A stretch of 64,000 nt of DNA from Allolobophora icterica (taxonomy: Eukaryota; Annelida; Clitellata; Crassiclitellata; Lumbricidae). The DNA is taken from positions 40,754,890 to 40,818,889 of the forward strand of contig OY744607.1 of the NCBI GenBank assembly GCA_963556255.1. Reading direction: 5' to 3'. A program made the position numbers and the translations under genes. Positions 1 to 11,100 of this stretch are shown here, one piece after another (within the stretch, counting starts at the first letter, position 1; each line of letters opens with the position of its first letter). The notes beneath the pieces are model-generated. The model was given only the letters and a program-made list of their open reading frames with translations, ran no database searches and was not told the DNA's origin.

Positions 1-165
1 AACATCGCTTACAGAGGACCCTGTCGCCGAGAGGATAAACAGAGTCAACGGTCGTCAAATTCCACAACAAAAGGTCCTGCATCACTCAATGCATCCTCTA
101 TCTTATCCGTTTCATCTCTCTCGCCCTCCACCACCAAGTTGTCCCCTTCGACTCCATCACCATAA
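1..165 (+). CDS. Last exon of Kazal gene C (5' part outside window)
   Basis: Reading frame from base 1: the first residues (NIAYRGPC) are the end of a second Kazal domain, with the sixth cysteine at bases 22-24. They match gene A (IAYRGAC) and gene B (VIHRGAC). A Ser/Thr-rich tail of about 45 residues follows and ends at TAA 163-165. Gene B also has an acidic Ser/Thr-rich tail, so this is probably the ancestral C-terminus of the cluster: a secreted serine-protease inhibitor-like protein with a flexible, possibly O-glycosylated tail. The exon start and the other exons lie upstream of the window. The identification rests on homology to exon 5 of gene A and on the shared 3' flank. Confidence 0.72.
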   Translation, partial: NIAYRGPCRREDKQSQRSSNSTTKGPASLNASSILSVSSLSPSTTKLSPSTPSP

Positions 166-262
166 GCAGCAGTAGCAGCAGCAATAACAGCAGTAACAAC
201 ATCATTGTCTGCCTACTTGGACTCCACGACCCATCCCGGAAACACCATTACCTCCACCCCAA

Positions 263-277
263 CATCATCATCATCAT

Positions 278-340
<63 letters not shown>

Positions 341-424
341 AATCATCATCACCACCACCACCACCACCACAACCACCACCACCACCACCACCACAACCAC
401 CACCACCACCACCACCACCACCAC
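263..424. repeat. (ATC)n then (ACC)n microsatellite
   Basis: About 28 ATC units run into about 25 ACC units with a few interruptions. A TC-rich tract follows at 587-640. The corresponding place after gene A has a far longer (ACC)n (18419-18557), so the two copies expanded independently. Confidence 0.95.
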
Positions 425-1123
425 CATCATCATCATCAGTAGTAATAACAGCAGCAGTAGAGTCATTCAATGCTGCCTTGACCACCACCACCGCCATCGC
501 CAAAACCGCCACCTCCTGTCCATCCACATCGTCACCATCGTTAGTAGCATCGTCCACTGCCTCTTTGACCACCACCACCACCACAATCTCCTCCACCTCC
601 TCCTCTCCCTCTTCCTCTTCCTCTTCCTCTTCCTCCTCATCTCGTAACAATTCTTCTCCTCCCGTCTAATGCAAGGACTCGCCTCTTCAAGCAACATGAC
701 GTCGTTGAAAATGGAAAATTGACACTCTGCATTGCTCGCAGTTATTCAGTTGCCTACAACTACAAAAACCCTTCATTCGATTTCGCTTTCATTATTCTGG
801 AAACATTTCCTTTTCAACAGAACTTATCCGTCGTTTATTCTGATTCCCTCAATACGGTTCTATTATGTACAGCTTCTTTTCTCCTGGATTTAAAATCGAT
901 CATTAGATTTTTATTAATCGCTGTCACATGAGTATTCTGCATAAATCCTCTGCATTGCTCGCAGTTATTCACTTCGTCTTCTTACTTGCTTCAATAGATT
1001 AACGTCGATACGATACAACTAATACGTTAAAGCAGTCGGTAAAGAACTTATTGTAAGGTACGAATGACTCAAGATTAAGAGCTGTCTCGTAAACACTCGA
1101 ACTATTATTATTAGTCTTATTAT

Positions 1124-1321
1124 TTTGCCCCGATTATTATTTTGCCCCGAGGTACATACAATCCCTCAGGAGTCAATAAGTGAAAATTAATCTCTGGAAT
1201 GACCATCTTCATCGAGACCCGGAAGTGCGTTGAAGCGCTGGACTTTCACGGCTAAACGTTGGAACAGAAAGCAAGTTTCTCTTGGGTCTCCTGAGACCTA
1301 GCTCAGAAGGCGTCCAAGGTC

Positions 1322-1409
<88 letters not shown>

Positions 1410-1472
1410 GTTATTGTTATTGTTATTGTTATTGTTATTGTTATTGTTATTGTTATTGTTATTGGTATTGGT

Positions 1473-1508
<36 letters not shown>

Positions 1509-1542
1509 ATTGTTGTTGTTGTTATTGTTATTATCATTATTA

Positions 1543-1588
<46 letters not shown>

Positions 1589-1625
1589 GATTATTATTGT
1601 TGTTGTTGTTGTTGTTGTTGTTGTT

Positions 1626-1658
<33 letters not shown>

Positions 1659-1712
1659 TCTATTATGATTATTATTATTACTATTATTATTAAAACCGTG
1701 GTAGAAATGAAA
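1124..1712. repeat. Retroposon end followed by (ATT)n/(GTT)n array
   Basis: The phrase CCCCGAGGTACATA..ATCCCTCAGG at 1145-1172 is the same unit seen next to (ATT)n at 19870, 41660, 41770 and 41970. From 1322 to about 1700 the DNA is ATT repeats changing to GTT/TTG and back. The paralogous position after gene A holds (CTA)n(ATT)n instead. Confidence 0.8.
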
Positions 1713-1925
1713 CCTATAAGGAACACAAAAATTGTTAGGAGTATAACACTTAATCTCCGAGAAATCATGCCTCATACCAGATTCCACAACCTTCCGAAAA
1801 TGTGCCTCTGAATAGAATGGCGTTGTGGCGCTGGACACAGATGGAAAGACGTTGGAAAAGAAAGTTAGTTTCACGTCGATCTCTGGAGACATCCGAACTT
1901 GGAGAGAAATTATGCACCTTCAACG

Positions 1926-2260
1926 TTTACAGGCCCAAGTGTTTCAAAGGCAAGAAATTATTGATATAGGATGCCACACCAACTACCTACAGTGTCGGCG
2001 CGTCGGAGGTGCAAGGAGGTGCGGTCACACCGGGCGGCCACTCGAGGGGGCGGCACTTTGACTACCTGGAATATTTTTTGGTTGCTTCCTGTGGTCAACG
2101 TAGTGTTTCATTTGAAGTTATTACGTAATTCGTTGCTATAAATTTCAAAGAAACTTTAATATCATAATTCAGTGAACTGTAAATCTTCACTGTTCGTGTG
2201 AGCTTCAATGTATTTCTTAGTTTTAAATTGACTTAGATCTTTTTAAGCCTAGTTTCTAGC
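1926..2260. other. No recognised feature
   Basis: Unique-looking sequence after the end of the paralogous block. I see no open frame with a recognisable protein and no repeat. Confidence 0.5.
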
Positions 2261-2261
2261 A

Positions 2262-2540
2262 GCGGCGTAGCTAGGATATTTTAACCCCGGAGACGAACCA
2301 TGAATTTGGCGCCCCCACCACCTCAACTCCGTTTTACTATTTCACATTTTTCCAAATAATCGAATGGAAATTTTAATTTTAATGAAATAAAATATGAAAA
2401 ATACAGATAGCACATGCATGCTGCCCCTTAGTGCTCAATAGGGCGCCAAAACCATACCTGAGAACTGGTTTGTAAGTAATGATCGAGGATATAACTGGAG
2501 ATATTCGGGGCGCCAAATTTCCAGAAATAATGATTGCGCT
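2262..2540. mobile_element. Degenerate hAT-like MITE fragment
   Basis: Begins with AGCGGCGTAGCTAGG, close to the CAGTGGCGTA-type ends of the hAT-like elements elsewhere in this window. GGCGCC-containing segments follow at 2310 and 2450. No matching right terminal repeat or target duplication was found, so this is only a tentative call. Confidence 0.35.
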
Positions 2541-2571
2541 TAATTATATTGATAATGTGGTATTACTTTTG

Positions 2572-3205
2572 ATCCACACCTCTCCTTTTCTAACCTCTCG
2601 CGCTCCTGCTTCATGCACATTCGTGATCTCCTCCGCATCCGACCCATGCTCGACCCTAACACTGCCTCCACCGTTGCTACCTCCATTGTTCATTCAAAGC
2701 TTGATTACTGCAATTCCCTCTTCCTCGACCTTGAATCCACCCAAATCAACGTCTCCAACTTATCCAAAACTCACTAGCCAGAGCTGTCACTAGAACGCTC
2801 AAACATCATCATATCACTCCCATTTTTGAATCACTCCATTGGTTAAAAATCTCAGAGCGAATCCACCTCAGTCCTATTACTAGCCTACAACTCCCTACAA
2901 TTTTTCCAGCCCAAGTATCTCCATGATCTCTTCATCATCCAGGCAACTCGCTCCACCCGATCATCGATCCTCCTATCTCAGTCTTTCTCGACCGACAGTC
3001 ACTACTCGTCTCAAGCTCTCTAACCGAGCCATACTCAACACAGCACCACACCTATGGATTGATCTCACCTCTGAGTTCCGCAGCTTCTCAGTTCCTCCAT
3101 CATCACTACAACCCGTCCTTCATCCTCCTCCTCTTCGTGTTGCTCTATCACTATCACAACTCAAAACTGAAGTCTCACCTTTTCAAGTACTCCTACCCTG
3201 ACTCA
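2572..3205 (+). pseudogene. LINE reverse transcriptase C-terminal fragment (L2/CR1-like)
   Basis: Joined across frames, the translation shows the usual post-RT region of L2/CR1-type non-LTR elements: a 'HSKLDYCNSLF' segment, a 'SLHWLK..ERI' segment, then 'KLSNRAILNTAPHLW.DL.SEFR' and a Leu-rich 'LKTHLF'-like end. Several frameshifts and stops show it is dead. There is no endonuclease and no full RT domain, so this is a 5'-truncated copy. Confidence 0.75.
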
Positions 3206-3615
3206 TCTTATCCTCCTTCCAATCATTCTCGCCCTAAACGACACCCGCCTTGACAGCAGCTGCTACTCTGCCTCTTCTGATGATCTGGCCCCTGGAACTG
3301 GACTCGGACCTACTTTGAACTACTTTCTGGAGACCAACTCTGATTTGATTTGGCCTTCTGGAAACCGGGCTCGGACCTCTTTTTGACTACTCTCTGGAAC
3401 CCCTCTGATTTGATTTGCTAATGGTAAAAGTACTAGTAGCGGATCTGCATCATCTGCTACTGTGCTCTATGCTACAGTAGGCTACTAACGGTTAAGGTTA
3501 CTATACTAACTACTATCATACACAACACAGACAAAATTTCACTAGACAGGCTTGCCGCCTTAGCGGGGGGCACACTGTTGCTTCGCACCACCTTTGAAAA
3601 TCCACTCGCCGCCAT
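3206..3615. other. No recognised feature
   Basis: Low-complexity Thr/Ser-like and CTG/CTA-rich sequence continuing from the LINE fragment. 'GGACTCGGACCT...CTACTTTCTGGA' occurs twice near 3300-3400 as a short degenerate duplication. No gene seen. Confidence 0.45.
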
Positions 3616-4216
3616 TGCGTCTTGCCCCTAACGCCTAAACTTGTCTGGTGTGGGAAAATCACGAACCAACGTAATTTGATCTAATTATAGGATGTGACCC
3701 TGATCGAGCCTTGGGCAGACAGCCAAGACTCGATCAGAAAGGTGCCAAAGACGCATTGACGCTTTGTCCCTGACGTCTCACCTTGTCTGATCGGACAGAA
3801 TCACAATCCAACGTAATCTGATCTAGTTCGACCCAATGCAACCCAGTCCAATGAGTCCATGCAATCCATTCAACCCAATCGAGCTAGTCTTTAGAAATTC
3901 ATTCGAGACCTAATGTAGTGCTAGCTAACCGTATGTTATCAGATTAATCCACTGGGAAAGTAGTCCGACAATCGGGAAATTTACGTAAACTGGCTGAATG
4001 CGGTCGTCGTAATGAGAGGACGAGGAAGGTTCTAGGCTACATCCCACGAGAGAGTCACCATCAAGGACATAGAGCATGTTCTTAGCTGATTAACAAATTG
4101 GATAACACCGTCTTTAGCATCGGCGTTGAATGAGTAGGGCAAAAACAAAGGCGTACCATAATGACGCCGTAGTCAAGTAACTGTTTACAAGTTCGCTGAG
4201 AGGCAGCCTGTTCCCG

Positions 4217-4316
4217 CCAGCATTTCCATGCGCATTAGATGGGACCCATATGGGTTCTATATGGGTTTAATGTGAGAAGATGGGTCATACATGGGCTCCA
4301 TTTGGGCACGTTAAAG
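4217..4316. mobile_element. Small MITE-like element with ATGGGNNCATATGGG motifs
   Basis: Contains repeated ATGGG/CATATGGG motifs between CCAGCATTTCCATG and TTTGGGCACG. The same family appears at 34095-34185 (the duplicated copy), 23463-23533 and 31937-32033, the last with clear CAGCATGCCC ends. Confidence 0.45.
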
Positions 4317-4580
4317 GGACGGTGGATAAACCAGCTCAAAAGATAATGGTTGATGTCTCATCATGTTACAGACGCGAGGTATTTGATGGCCGCACACTTA
4401 AAAAAACTCGAAATACTAAAATTACAATAGGCCTACGCTCAGCAAAAATCGATTAAAGAACGATCAATTATTCAGTAGCCTATTCATCGATCTCTGGAGA
4501 GTTCCTTTGACGTCTGATAAGTTGTGTTTTGATCTGCAAAGGAAACAAAACAATACCTACAAAACAGACTTAAGTGCATC

Positions 4581-4746
4581 CATGGGCGTCCGGAACAAGG
4601 GGGCCCCGGGCATTTGCCCCCCTGGATTTTGAAAGTTGTCCCGTTTTCTGTGTTCGTGAATGTAAAGACGTCATTTACCCCCCTAGAAAAATATAGCCCC
4701 CTAGAAACATTTCCCCTTCCTAGAAAAATTTCTGCGGACGACCATG
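4581..4746. mobile_element. hAT-type MITE with 8-bp TSD and an empty site in the paralogue
   Basis: Terminal inverted repeats CATGGGCGTCCG / CGGACGACCATG (one mismatch) flanked by the direct 8-mer AGTGCATC at 4573-4580 and 4747-4754. The second copy of the block at about 34440 has the unoccupied site (single AGTGCATT), so the insertion came after the block duplicated. An 8-bp target duplication is typical of hAT transposons. No protein-coding capacity. Confidence 0.85.
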
Positions 4747-4915
4747 AGTGCATCGGATAAAAAAATCGACGAGTTACACGCAATTAAATCACATGTTTTT
4801 GCAATGTAATGTATTGAAATGCAATTCAATAAAATAAACTAATGTGATGTAAATGCAATTTATATAGCACTCATCTTGTGATGTTATGCGCACATGAAAT
4901 AAAACGTATCAACAA

Positions 4916-5290
4916 CACTGGTTACCTATGCATCAACGCATTGAGTGTAAGATTCAAACTCTAGTGCGAAATTGCCTAGTGAGAACTGCTCCATCCTATT
5001 TCAGATTCGTGTGTGTCTCTGCCTCATCTATTCCTGGTATCAGGTCTCTCCGATCGGCTGCACATAGTATCCTTGTCGTCCCTCCATCTAGGTCGTCCAC
5101 TACCCAGCATAGAAGTTCTGCCACTTTTGGCCCTGTAAGGAAATAGTCTCCTTTAAAAATCAGAAATGAGCTAATCAGTCTGACTTCCTTGTTCAGCAAG
5201 GTGACTTCCTTGTTCAGCAAGGTGACTTCCTCGTTTTCACAAGTGCTTGAAGTCTGTTTGTTTAATCGTGGGGCTTGAGCGGCAGCGCTG
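4916..5290 (+). pseudogene. LINE tail remnant
   Basis: Degenerate C-terminal LINE sequence: a 'YLCINALSVRFKL' region, 'RNCLVRTAPSY', 'RSLRSAAHSILVVPPSR' and 'RSSATFGPV'. It matches 34618-35020 and, more distantly, the tail at 24966-25350. A 21-bp unit (GTGACTTCCTTGTTCAGCAAG) is repeated about three times at 5180-5235. Confidence 0.7.
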
Positions 5291-6146
5291 CTGATGTGCT
5301 TTTTCTTGAAGTTGCGCTTTACAAATTTTCACTTATGTTATGCTGCATGTTATGTTAACATACTTCTATTTAATGCGGCGTGTGGCTTCAGATTTTGAAA
5401 CTGGGGGGAGTGATTTTAGCGTGGGAAAAAATACATGCATGCAAGTCAGTCTGCCTATTGGTGGATCCAGTAGTTGCAGGGGCGGATATAACAATCTGCC
5501 GCCCCAAGGCGAAGTTTTTTTTACCGTCTCTAATACTTATGCTCTAAAGTTTTAGCTTCAAGTAATATTATTATTGTTATATTTATTTTATGTCGTTTCG
5601 CTCGCAGTTTAAAATAAATTTATTGTTCGATACTTAAGCTTTAATTTTATTTTTAAGTTTGGCTGCCCTCTCGAATGTTCCATCCGTGATAGACTATGAC
5701 CTCGTTTGTCCCTTTACTAAATCCGCCACTGAATAATTGACAGGAGCAACTTTTACCATTTTGACGACCCATATTTATAATCAAGGATTTTGCAACAGAC
5801 GATCAGTTGCTATTTTTACCGAATTCTGTGACCTAATTTCTTGAGTTTCCCTGTTGTTGTTGTAATTGCATATTAATCGTTTGCTTCTTGTACAAATACT
5901 CTTGCCTACTCTCGTCCAAATTGGTCTTGACCAACTCAGTGACAAGTCCTCTAAATCGAATGGGCATGACAACATTCCCTTTGAGACTTCGACCTGGGTC
6001 AATTTAAGGTTACCGGTACGTGATCATTGGTGGCTTACAAGCTAATATTATTTCCGTATTTACATAAGTGCCACTGCGGTAGATCGTTTCGTTTAAAACA
6101 AAACGGATGTATTTGACTTCGCGTGCAGTAGAAGATCGATGGTGAG

Positions 6147-6360
6147 TAAGTAAGTAAGTATATTCTTTATTAAGAAGCGTTAGCAAGCGCACAGCGCTGT
6201 ACAAGAAAGATAATACAGCATATTATTTCGTATTACATATTACAATCAAACAATGTTACCAAATAATTTGTGACGATGTCTCTGTACTACACATTTAAGA
6301 AAAAAGTTATCACAAATGAATACATAAAAGATACAAATGATACAAAAAAAGGCTATTTGT
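6147..6360 (-). mobile_element. LINE/SINE 3' end, minus strand, (CTTA)n tail
   Basis: Read on the minus strand it ends ..AGCGCTGTGCGCTTGC..TTCTTAATAAAGAATA followed by CTTACTTACTTACT. The block copy at 35760-35830 lacks it. A plus-strand relative of the same tail ends at 22790-22815 (AATAAAGGTTACTTACTTACTT). Confidence 0.55.
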
Positions 6361-6496
6361 ATAGATCGATTGTGAATTGAGCGTCTGTCTGTTGTTGTCA
6401 TGAAGTCGATTGGACGATTTAGACACATCCGTGATATGCTTGCATTTACATGATCAGTGTCACAGATTGTGTAGCTTGTAAACAGTTATAATTCAA

Positions 6497-6498
<2 letters not shown>

Positions 6499-6543
<45 letters not shown>

Positions 6544-6545
6544 CA
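6499..6545. repeat. (TA)n microsatellite
   Basis: About 20 TA units with one interruption. In the duplicated block the same position holds roughly 145 AC units (35951-36240), so the motif itself differs between the two copies. Confidence 0.95.
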
Positions 6546-6770
6546 CACAAGCCTGCATATAATATATTAAGTTATATATATTAAAGCTGTTAGATGCATT
6601 TATAGGATAGGAGACCACTGCTTCAGCGTTTCATTTTGCGTTTTTATGCACGTGTCCATTTTCCTACCGTTAAAACCAATGTCAATACATTTCGAAATAA
6701 GCTCGAAATAGGATAAACTATAAAGCTGATTTTTAATATTTAGAGCTATTTTGTTTATATGGACAATGGA

Positions 6771-7050
6771 ATAAGTGACCACTTTGAGCGATTTGTTTTT
6801 GCAAATGGGCCTAGAACTGTCAAATTCTGCCGCTGCTGTTGACAATAACCTAGTACAAATCACCTTTACCAGATCACCTCTATGTCTTTACCAGATCACC
6901 CCTATGTCTTTACACTAGAGACCACGTGGTTTGGCACTCGCTTTGGCACTAATTTTCGACAAGGCAGGAGAGCCTCTGACGTTTAAAGCAGATCAGCAAA
7001 TTAAGGCAACATGTTTTAACTTATTACAGTTTACACACCAGAAGTATCCA
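6771..7050. other. No recognised feature
   Basis: A short tandem TCTTTACCAGATCACC is present around 6865-6910. No gene seen. Confidence 0.4.
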
Positions 7051-7290
7051 GACCGATACGTATTCCACCTTGCATTTTTGGCATCTGGAACAATCGTCAA
7101 CCTGAATTTCATCAACCCTTCCAGTTTTCATCATCTGTTTTAATCCACTCTAAACCATCACTCCTCACGGCTACCATTCGAACAGCTAAGCTCTTCAAGA
7201 AATCTTACCCTTATCAATGCAATCCGCCGGCTTGCAATTTCTCTCAGTCTAAACACAATCCACTGCAACTGCTCATCTGTCTCCATCTCT
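7050..7290 (+). pseudogene. Possible LINE tail remnant
   Basis: Degenerate translation resembles the tryptophan-containing end of LINE ORF2 proteins ('..LASGTIVNLNFINPSSF..'), with several stops. Weak. Confidence 0.3.
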
Positions 7291-7565
7291 TTCTGCTCTT
7301 CTGGCAACATGACTATATTTTTCACGCGGCGTATATGGACAACTCCTTTGACTAGATGTAGCGCTCGTGATTAAGTTGATGACCAAAGCTCGGCTATTAA
7401 GTAGCACTTTAGCTATTTCCAACTTTTCTACGATTATAAACACCAACAAGTGTCAGTCGTGTCATATAATTGACCTCTGTGTTGTGGTGACGTGTTTGTA
7501 GGCCAAGTTATGCTTATGTTATGAAACACATGATTAAAACTGGCATGCTTGCAATCAGACAGACG

Positions 7566-7735
7566 TACATGGGCAACGATCCAGGGGATTTGAGGGGGGA
7601 GAAGACCACACTTTTGACAGTGGGGGTACACAGTATAGAGTGTACCCCGAAATTTTGAAGAAACACCAAAAAAGGTCAACAAATTTTTTCCCGCGTGAGG
7701 ATTTTTCACCTCTTTTCTTTACCAGATCACCTCTT
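7566..7735. mobile_element. Fragment of the CATNGGCGGCGATC hAT-like MITE family
   Basis: Left end CATGGGCAACGATCCAGGGG, then the family's internal phrases: 'AACAGTG-like GGGGTACAC', 'ATTTTGAAGAAACACC' and 'TTTACCAGATCACCTCTTT'. The same phrases occur at 12534-12660, 27543-28052 and 45045-45277. The right terminal repeat is not seen here. Confidence 0.6.
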
Positions 7736-7992
7736 TATGTTACACTGAAGCAGGAAAAACATTGCTGAATGCAAGAAATAAAGAAATATAAAAATATATG
7801 AAAAAAACCGAAAGTTTCGAGTTCAGTGGCGTGCCAAGCAAAAGCTGTCGGCGTGCCAGGTTGGGCACGGTTGCCATAGGTTCGCCATCCCTGCAATAAG
7901 CCCTGGCGCCACTTGGTGAAATATATTATCAGAGGCGACCTTTGGCGCGAGAATAAAATCGATCGATATGGGAGGAAAATCAATAAACATGT

Positions 7993-7998
7993 TATAAA
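7993..7998 (+). promoter_or_regulatory. TATA box of Kazal gene A
   Basis: TATAAA 114 bp upstream of the gene A ATG. Gene B has TATAAA 112 bp upstream of its ATG. The shared spacing between paralogues with otherwise diverged upstream DNA supports a real core promoter with a short 5' UTR (start inferred about 30 bp downstream). Confidence 0.55.
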
Positions 7999-8106
7999 CG
8001 TTGACAGTGTTCTATTGGCTTAATGATGATACAATTACAGGAGAGCATCGGCATTTTAGCAAAGGTTTTTAATCGCAGAGCACGCACAGCGTATTATTCC
8101 GTTATC

Positions 8107-8152
8107 ATGCGTTCATATTTTTGGCTTACCTTCACTATCTTCCTCATTCCAG
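8107..8152 (+). CDS. Kazal A exon 1 (signal peptide)
   Basis: ATG at 8107 and 15 hydrophobic codons, ending in phase 1. The junction AG|GCAAGT is a consensus GC-type donor. The only nearby GT (8157) would give phase 2, which does not fit exon 2. Gene B has the equivalent exon with a normal GT donor. Confidence 0.7.
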
Positions 8153-11100
8153 GCAAGTAATGCTGTGGGCTTCGCTTTTGTGTGTCTTCTGAATCCAGAA
8201 GATATGTTTTCTAGATTAAGACGTTTCAGTACAACAGTCAGAAGATTTAACACGAGCTCAAGTCAATTGGGAGTCTGTTTTGAAGGTATTAGAATCTGGG
8301 TTTGTCGACGGTAAGTAGGCCTAGGCCACGTAGGGCAAAAATTCGTTGATTGTAGAAAAATGCCTATATTAATTTTGATCGATATGTCGTTGACAGCTGG
8401 TTGCAGAAAATGTTTGTGCATACCTTCAGTTTTCACTGTGCAATGATGTAACCATAACATTAGCAGATGACTGTGATCCTGCTTTAAAATTCTATGGCCA
8501 AATTATAGAACGCCCAACCAGATAGGCCTCTGTTATTACACTAGGTCAGTGGCGTACCGAGGGGGGGGTCAGGGGGGCGAGTCGCCCCGGGCGGCACTTT
8601 TCCAGGGGTGGCAAATAGGGTAAAAGAAAAAGAAAAAAAATTGTTTTGGGATAATAAAGGAAAACGCAGGAGAGAAAGAAAGAAAGAAAAAGAAGGACAG
8701 AAAGAAACCGTCACGTTGGTCAAATCAGTTTGGCCTCCGTTGATCGTTAGGGGCGGCATCACTCTTAGATGTCTGTTTTAAACACTAAACATAATTGCAG
8801 TAAAGGAAGCGGAATAGCATTATCGGTATCTAGTTAACTGTAAGCAGAGTAACAAATACAGCGTACTTTAAAGCATATTCTTAAGTTGCCGCCCTTCATA
8901 ATCATTATATATATACACGTCTATATATCATATGTATAGGTATCTAGACGAATTAATAACTTAGAATAAAATTTAGTCACAAACTATCAATATCGCCACC
9001 ACAGCATTTCACCACTTAGTTTAGACCTCTTTAAAAAATTAATGTTACAAATCTTTTGCTGTTGACAGAAATTGACTGCATTATTTTGTCATTTGAAATG
9101 ACCTTTCAACAGAATTTAGTAATAGTGTTCAGTTATTTTCGAATCTTGGTTACTCGCTTTAAATTTTGTCCTCTGGTGTTTTTGCATTGATGCCTCCGAC
9201 TGCGGTTGTTTGGCAATGTTTACTCAAATATGAGAATATTATTTTTTTCGAGTAAATAAAATACATTGTTTAATTTGATTGTTATTAAAACTTAAACCCT
9301 AAACTTCTACTGCGCACAGTAAGCCGTAGTTAGACTATTATTGTAGGCCTATAGCAGAATAAAGGTTGCTAATAATCTTTTTATAATGCAGCGCTGTGTG
9401 TTGCCTTTTTCATAGCGGACACAATCATTACGCTGCTTCCGCGAAATTATGAAATTATGGCAATTATAACATAATATGATTTGTATTATGTATGTATGTA
9501 CGTACGTACTCTACTGTGCACATCACAGTGAGTAAGCGACACTCGCAAGTTGCCAAGTCATGCAGTAAAATGTTTTTAATTATCTAATAAAATAAATTTC
9601 AGTAAATTGAAAATGTATAGCTAAAATGGATAATTACAAAATAAATACAGTGAAAAGTGAAAAGTCCAGAAAGGCTATTAGCTGCATAAAATAAAATTGA
9701 ATATGTAATATGATCGTTATGCAATATCTTAGAGAAATTAGCATATAGAAAATTAAGTGGCCAAGGGCGGCATTTTGGACCTTCGCCACGGGCGGCATTT
9801 CAGCTCCGTACGCCACTGCACTAGGTTCAGTGTATAGACCTCCCGGAACTCAGGTTTACCTGTTCTCTGATAACATCCCATATTCTTAGTAAACTTAAGA
9901 CACAGAACAGAACAAGTTACTGTTGTGGTGACTTTAATATCTACCTCTTGAACAGTGACTCCCATGCTGCGACACAAAATGTTATAAATTCTATGTTGAC
10001 ACTATCCTACTGTCCTCTGATTAATGTACCCACTAGAATAACTGAGTTATCATAAACTCATTGATAATATTTTTTGTAGTAGGTTGACCGGAGAAGAGTT
10101 CTTCGAAATTCAATGCACAGATTATATATTATATCTTTATAGTTCTATCTAACTGAGTTATCGTCAACTCATTGATAATATTTTTTGTAGTAGGTTGACC
10201 GGAGAAGTGTTCTTCGAAATTCAATGCACAGATTATATAATATATAATATTATCAATGAGTTGATGATAACTCAGTTAGATAGAACTATAAAGATCGGGA
10301 GTTGATCAAATATTATTTGATCAACTCCCGATCTTTATAGTTCTATCCAGTCAGTTCCTCGATCTTCTGCAACTAGAGATGTCTAAGTATGTTACCCCAG
10401 TTCTAGATCCAATGGCAACTTTATATTAGCATTTGATAGAGTTGTTAGTGCCCGGACATGGGAGGAAATATGAAACCCTTGCGAAAAGCGATTATTGATA
10501 TCTCATTTGCAGGTACAATACCCGCCTTCATTCAGCAGTGGTAGGCCTACAAGGTCCTAAACTTTTTGAAGTCACTGCCCATAAAATTTAAAACTATTAC
10601 TCTTTGATCACATTAAAGATTAGCAACAAATAGTTTCTAGCACCTTGCTTCTAAACGGGATTGCGATATGAACAGAAACTGTCTAAGAAACTATTCGATA
10701 TGTGTCATGATTTATTTAAGCTGCCAAGTTTGACGGTTTATTATTTCTTGCTATCATTCTTGTGATTATCATGTAAGGTGGACTCGATAAGCTCATCTCA
10801 GCTTCTTCTCCTTCTGGAATTCATCCTAGCAGCTATGTATGTTTACACGTATGTATGTATGCAGTGCCGGCCTCAGGATATTTTGGGCCGCGTGCAGAGC
10901 ATACTGTACGGGCCCCCCATGAGTCCCCGTAATACAAGTCAAATAGTGTTTCATTGCTGATCATTTTATTATTTTTAGATTAATAACAAGAGTACGACAA
11001 GTGAAATTTAACTGTACACGAAAATTCTGGTATATAGAGGAAGTCGACTTTTATTTTATTGACAAAAGAGAAGATTTATAATAGGGTGTCTTGTTCATGT

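Larger units (their letters stand above)
166..1925. repeat. 3' flank of Kazal C, paralogous copy 1 (partner 17970-19830)
   Basis: Direct, colinear copy of the sequence after Kazal gene A. Shared blocks include the (ATC)/(ACC)/(TCC) tracts, a block around 900-1080 (partner 18845-19020) that is almost identical, and a block around 1720-1890 (partner 19570-19750). The microsatellites inside differ in motif and length between copies. The region is probably 3' UTR plus downstream DNA carried along when the Kazal genes duplicated. No coding sequence is seen in it. Confidence 0.8.
3620..6770. repeat. About 3-kb duplicated block, copy 1 (copy 2 at 33456-36480)
   Basis: Colinear, same-orientation similarity to 33456-36480 over the whole block, broken by insertions private to this copy: a 166-bp hAT MITE (4581-4746) and a roughly 220-bp LINE 3' end (about 6147-6360). 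It starts with two diverged tandem units of about 150 bp ('CTAACGCCTAAACTTGTCTGG..' and 'GACGTCTCACCTTGTCTGA..'). It carries an old LINE tail at 4916-5290. I see no intact protein. It is either an old segmental duplication or a long interspersed element. Confidence 0.85.

Noticed and set aside
213..1892. Long open frames of poly-Asp, Gly, Asn, Leu, Ile at 0.2-1.9 kb, and similar ones at 18-19.6 kb, 41-42 kb, 46 kb
   Set aside because: They are trinucleotide microsatellites read as protein in every frame; no splice structure, no domain, and paralogous copies do not preserve the frame.
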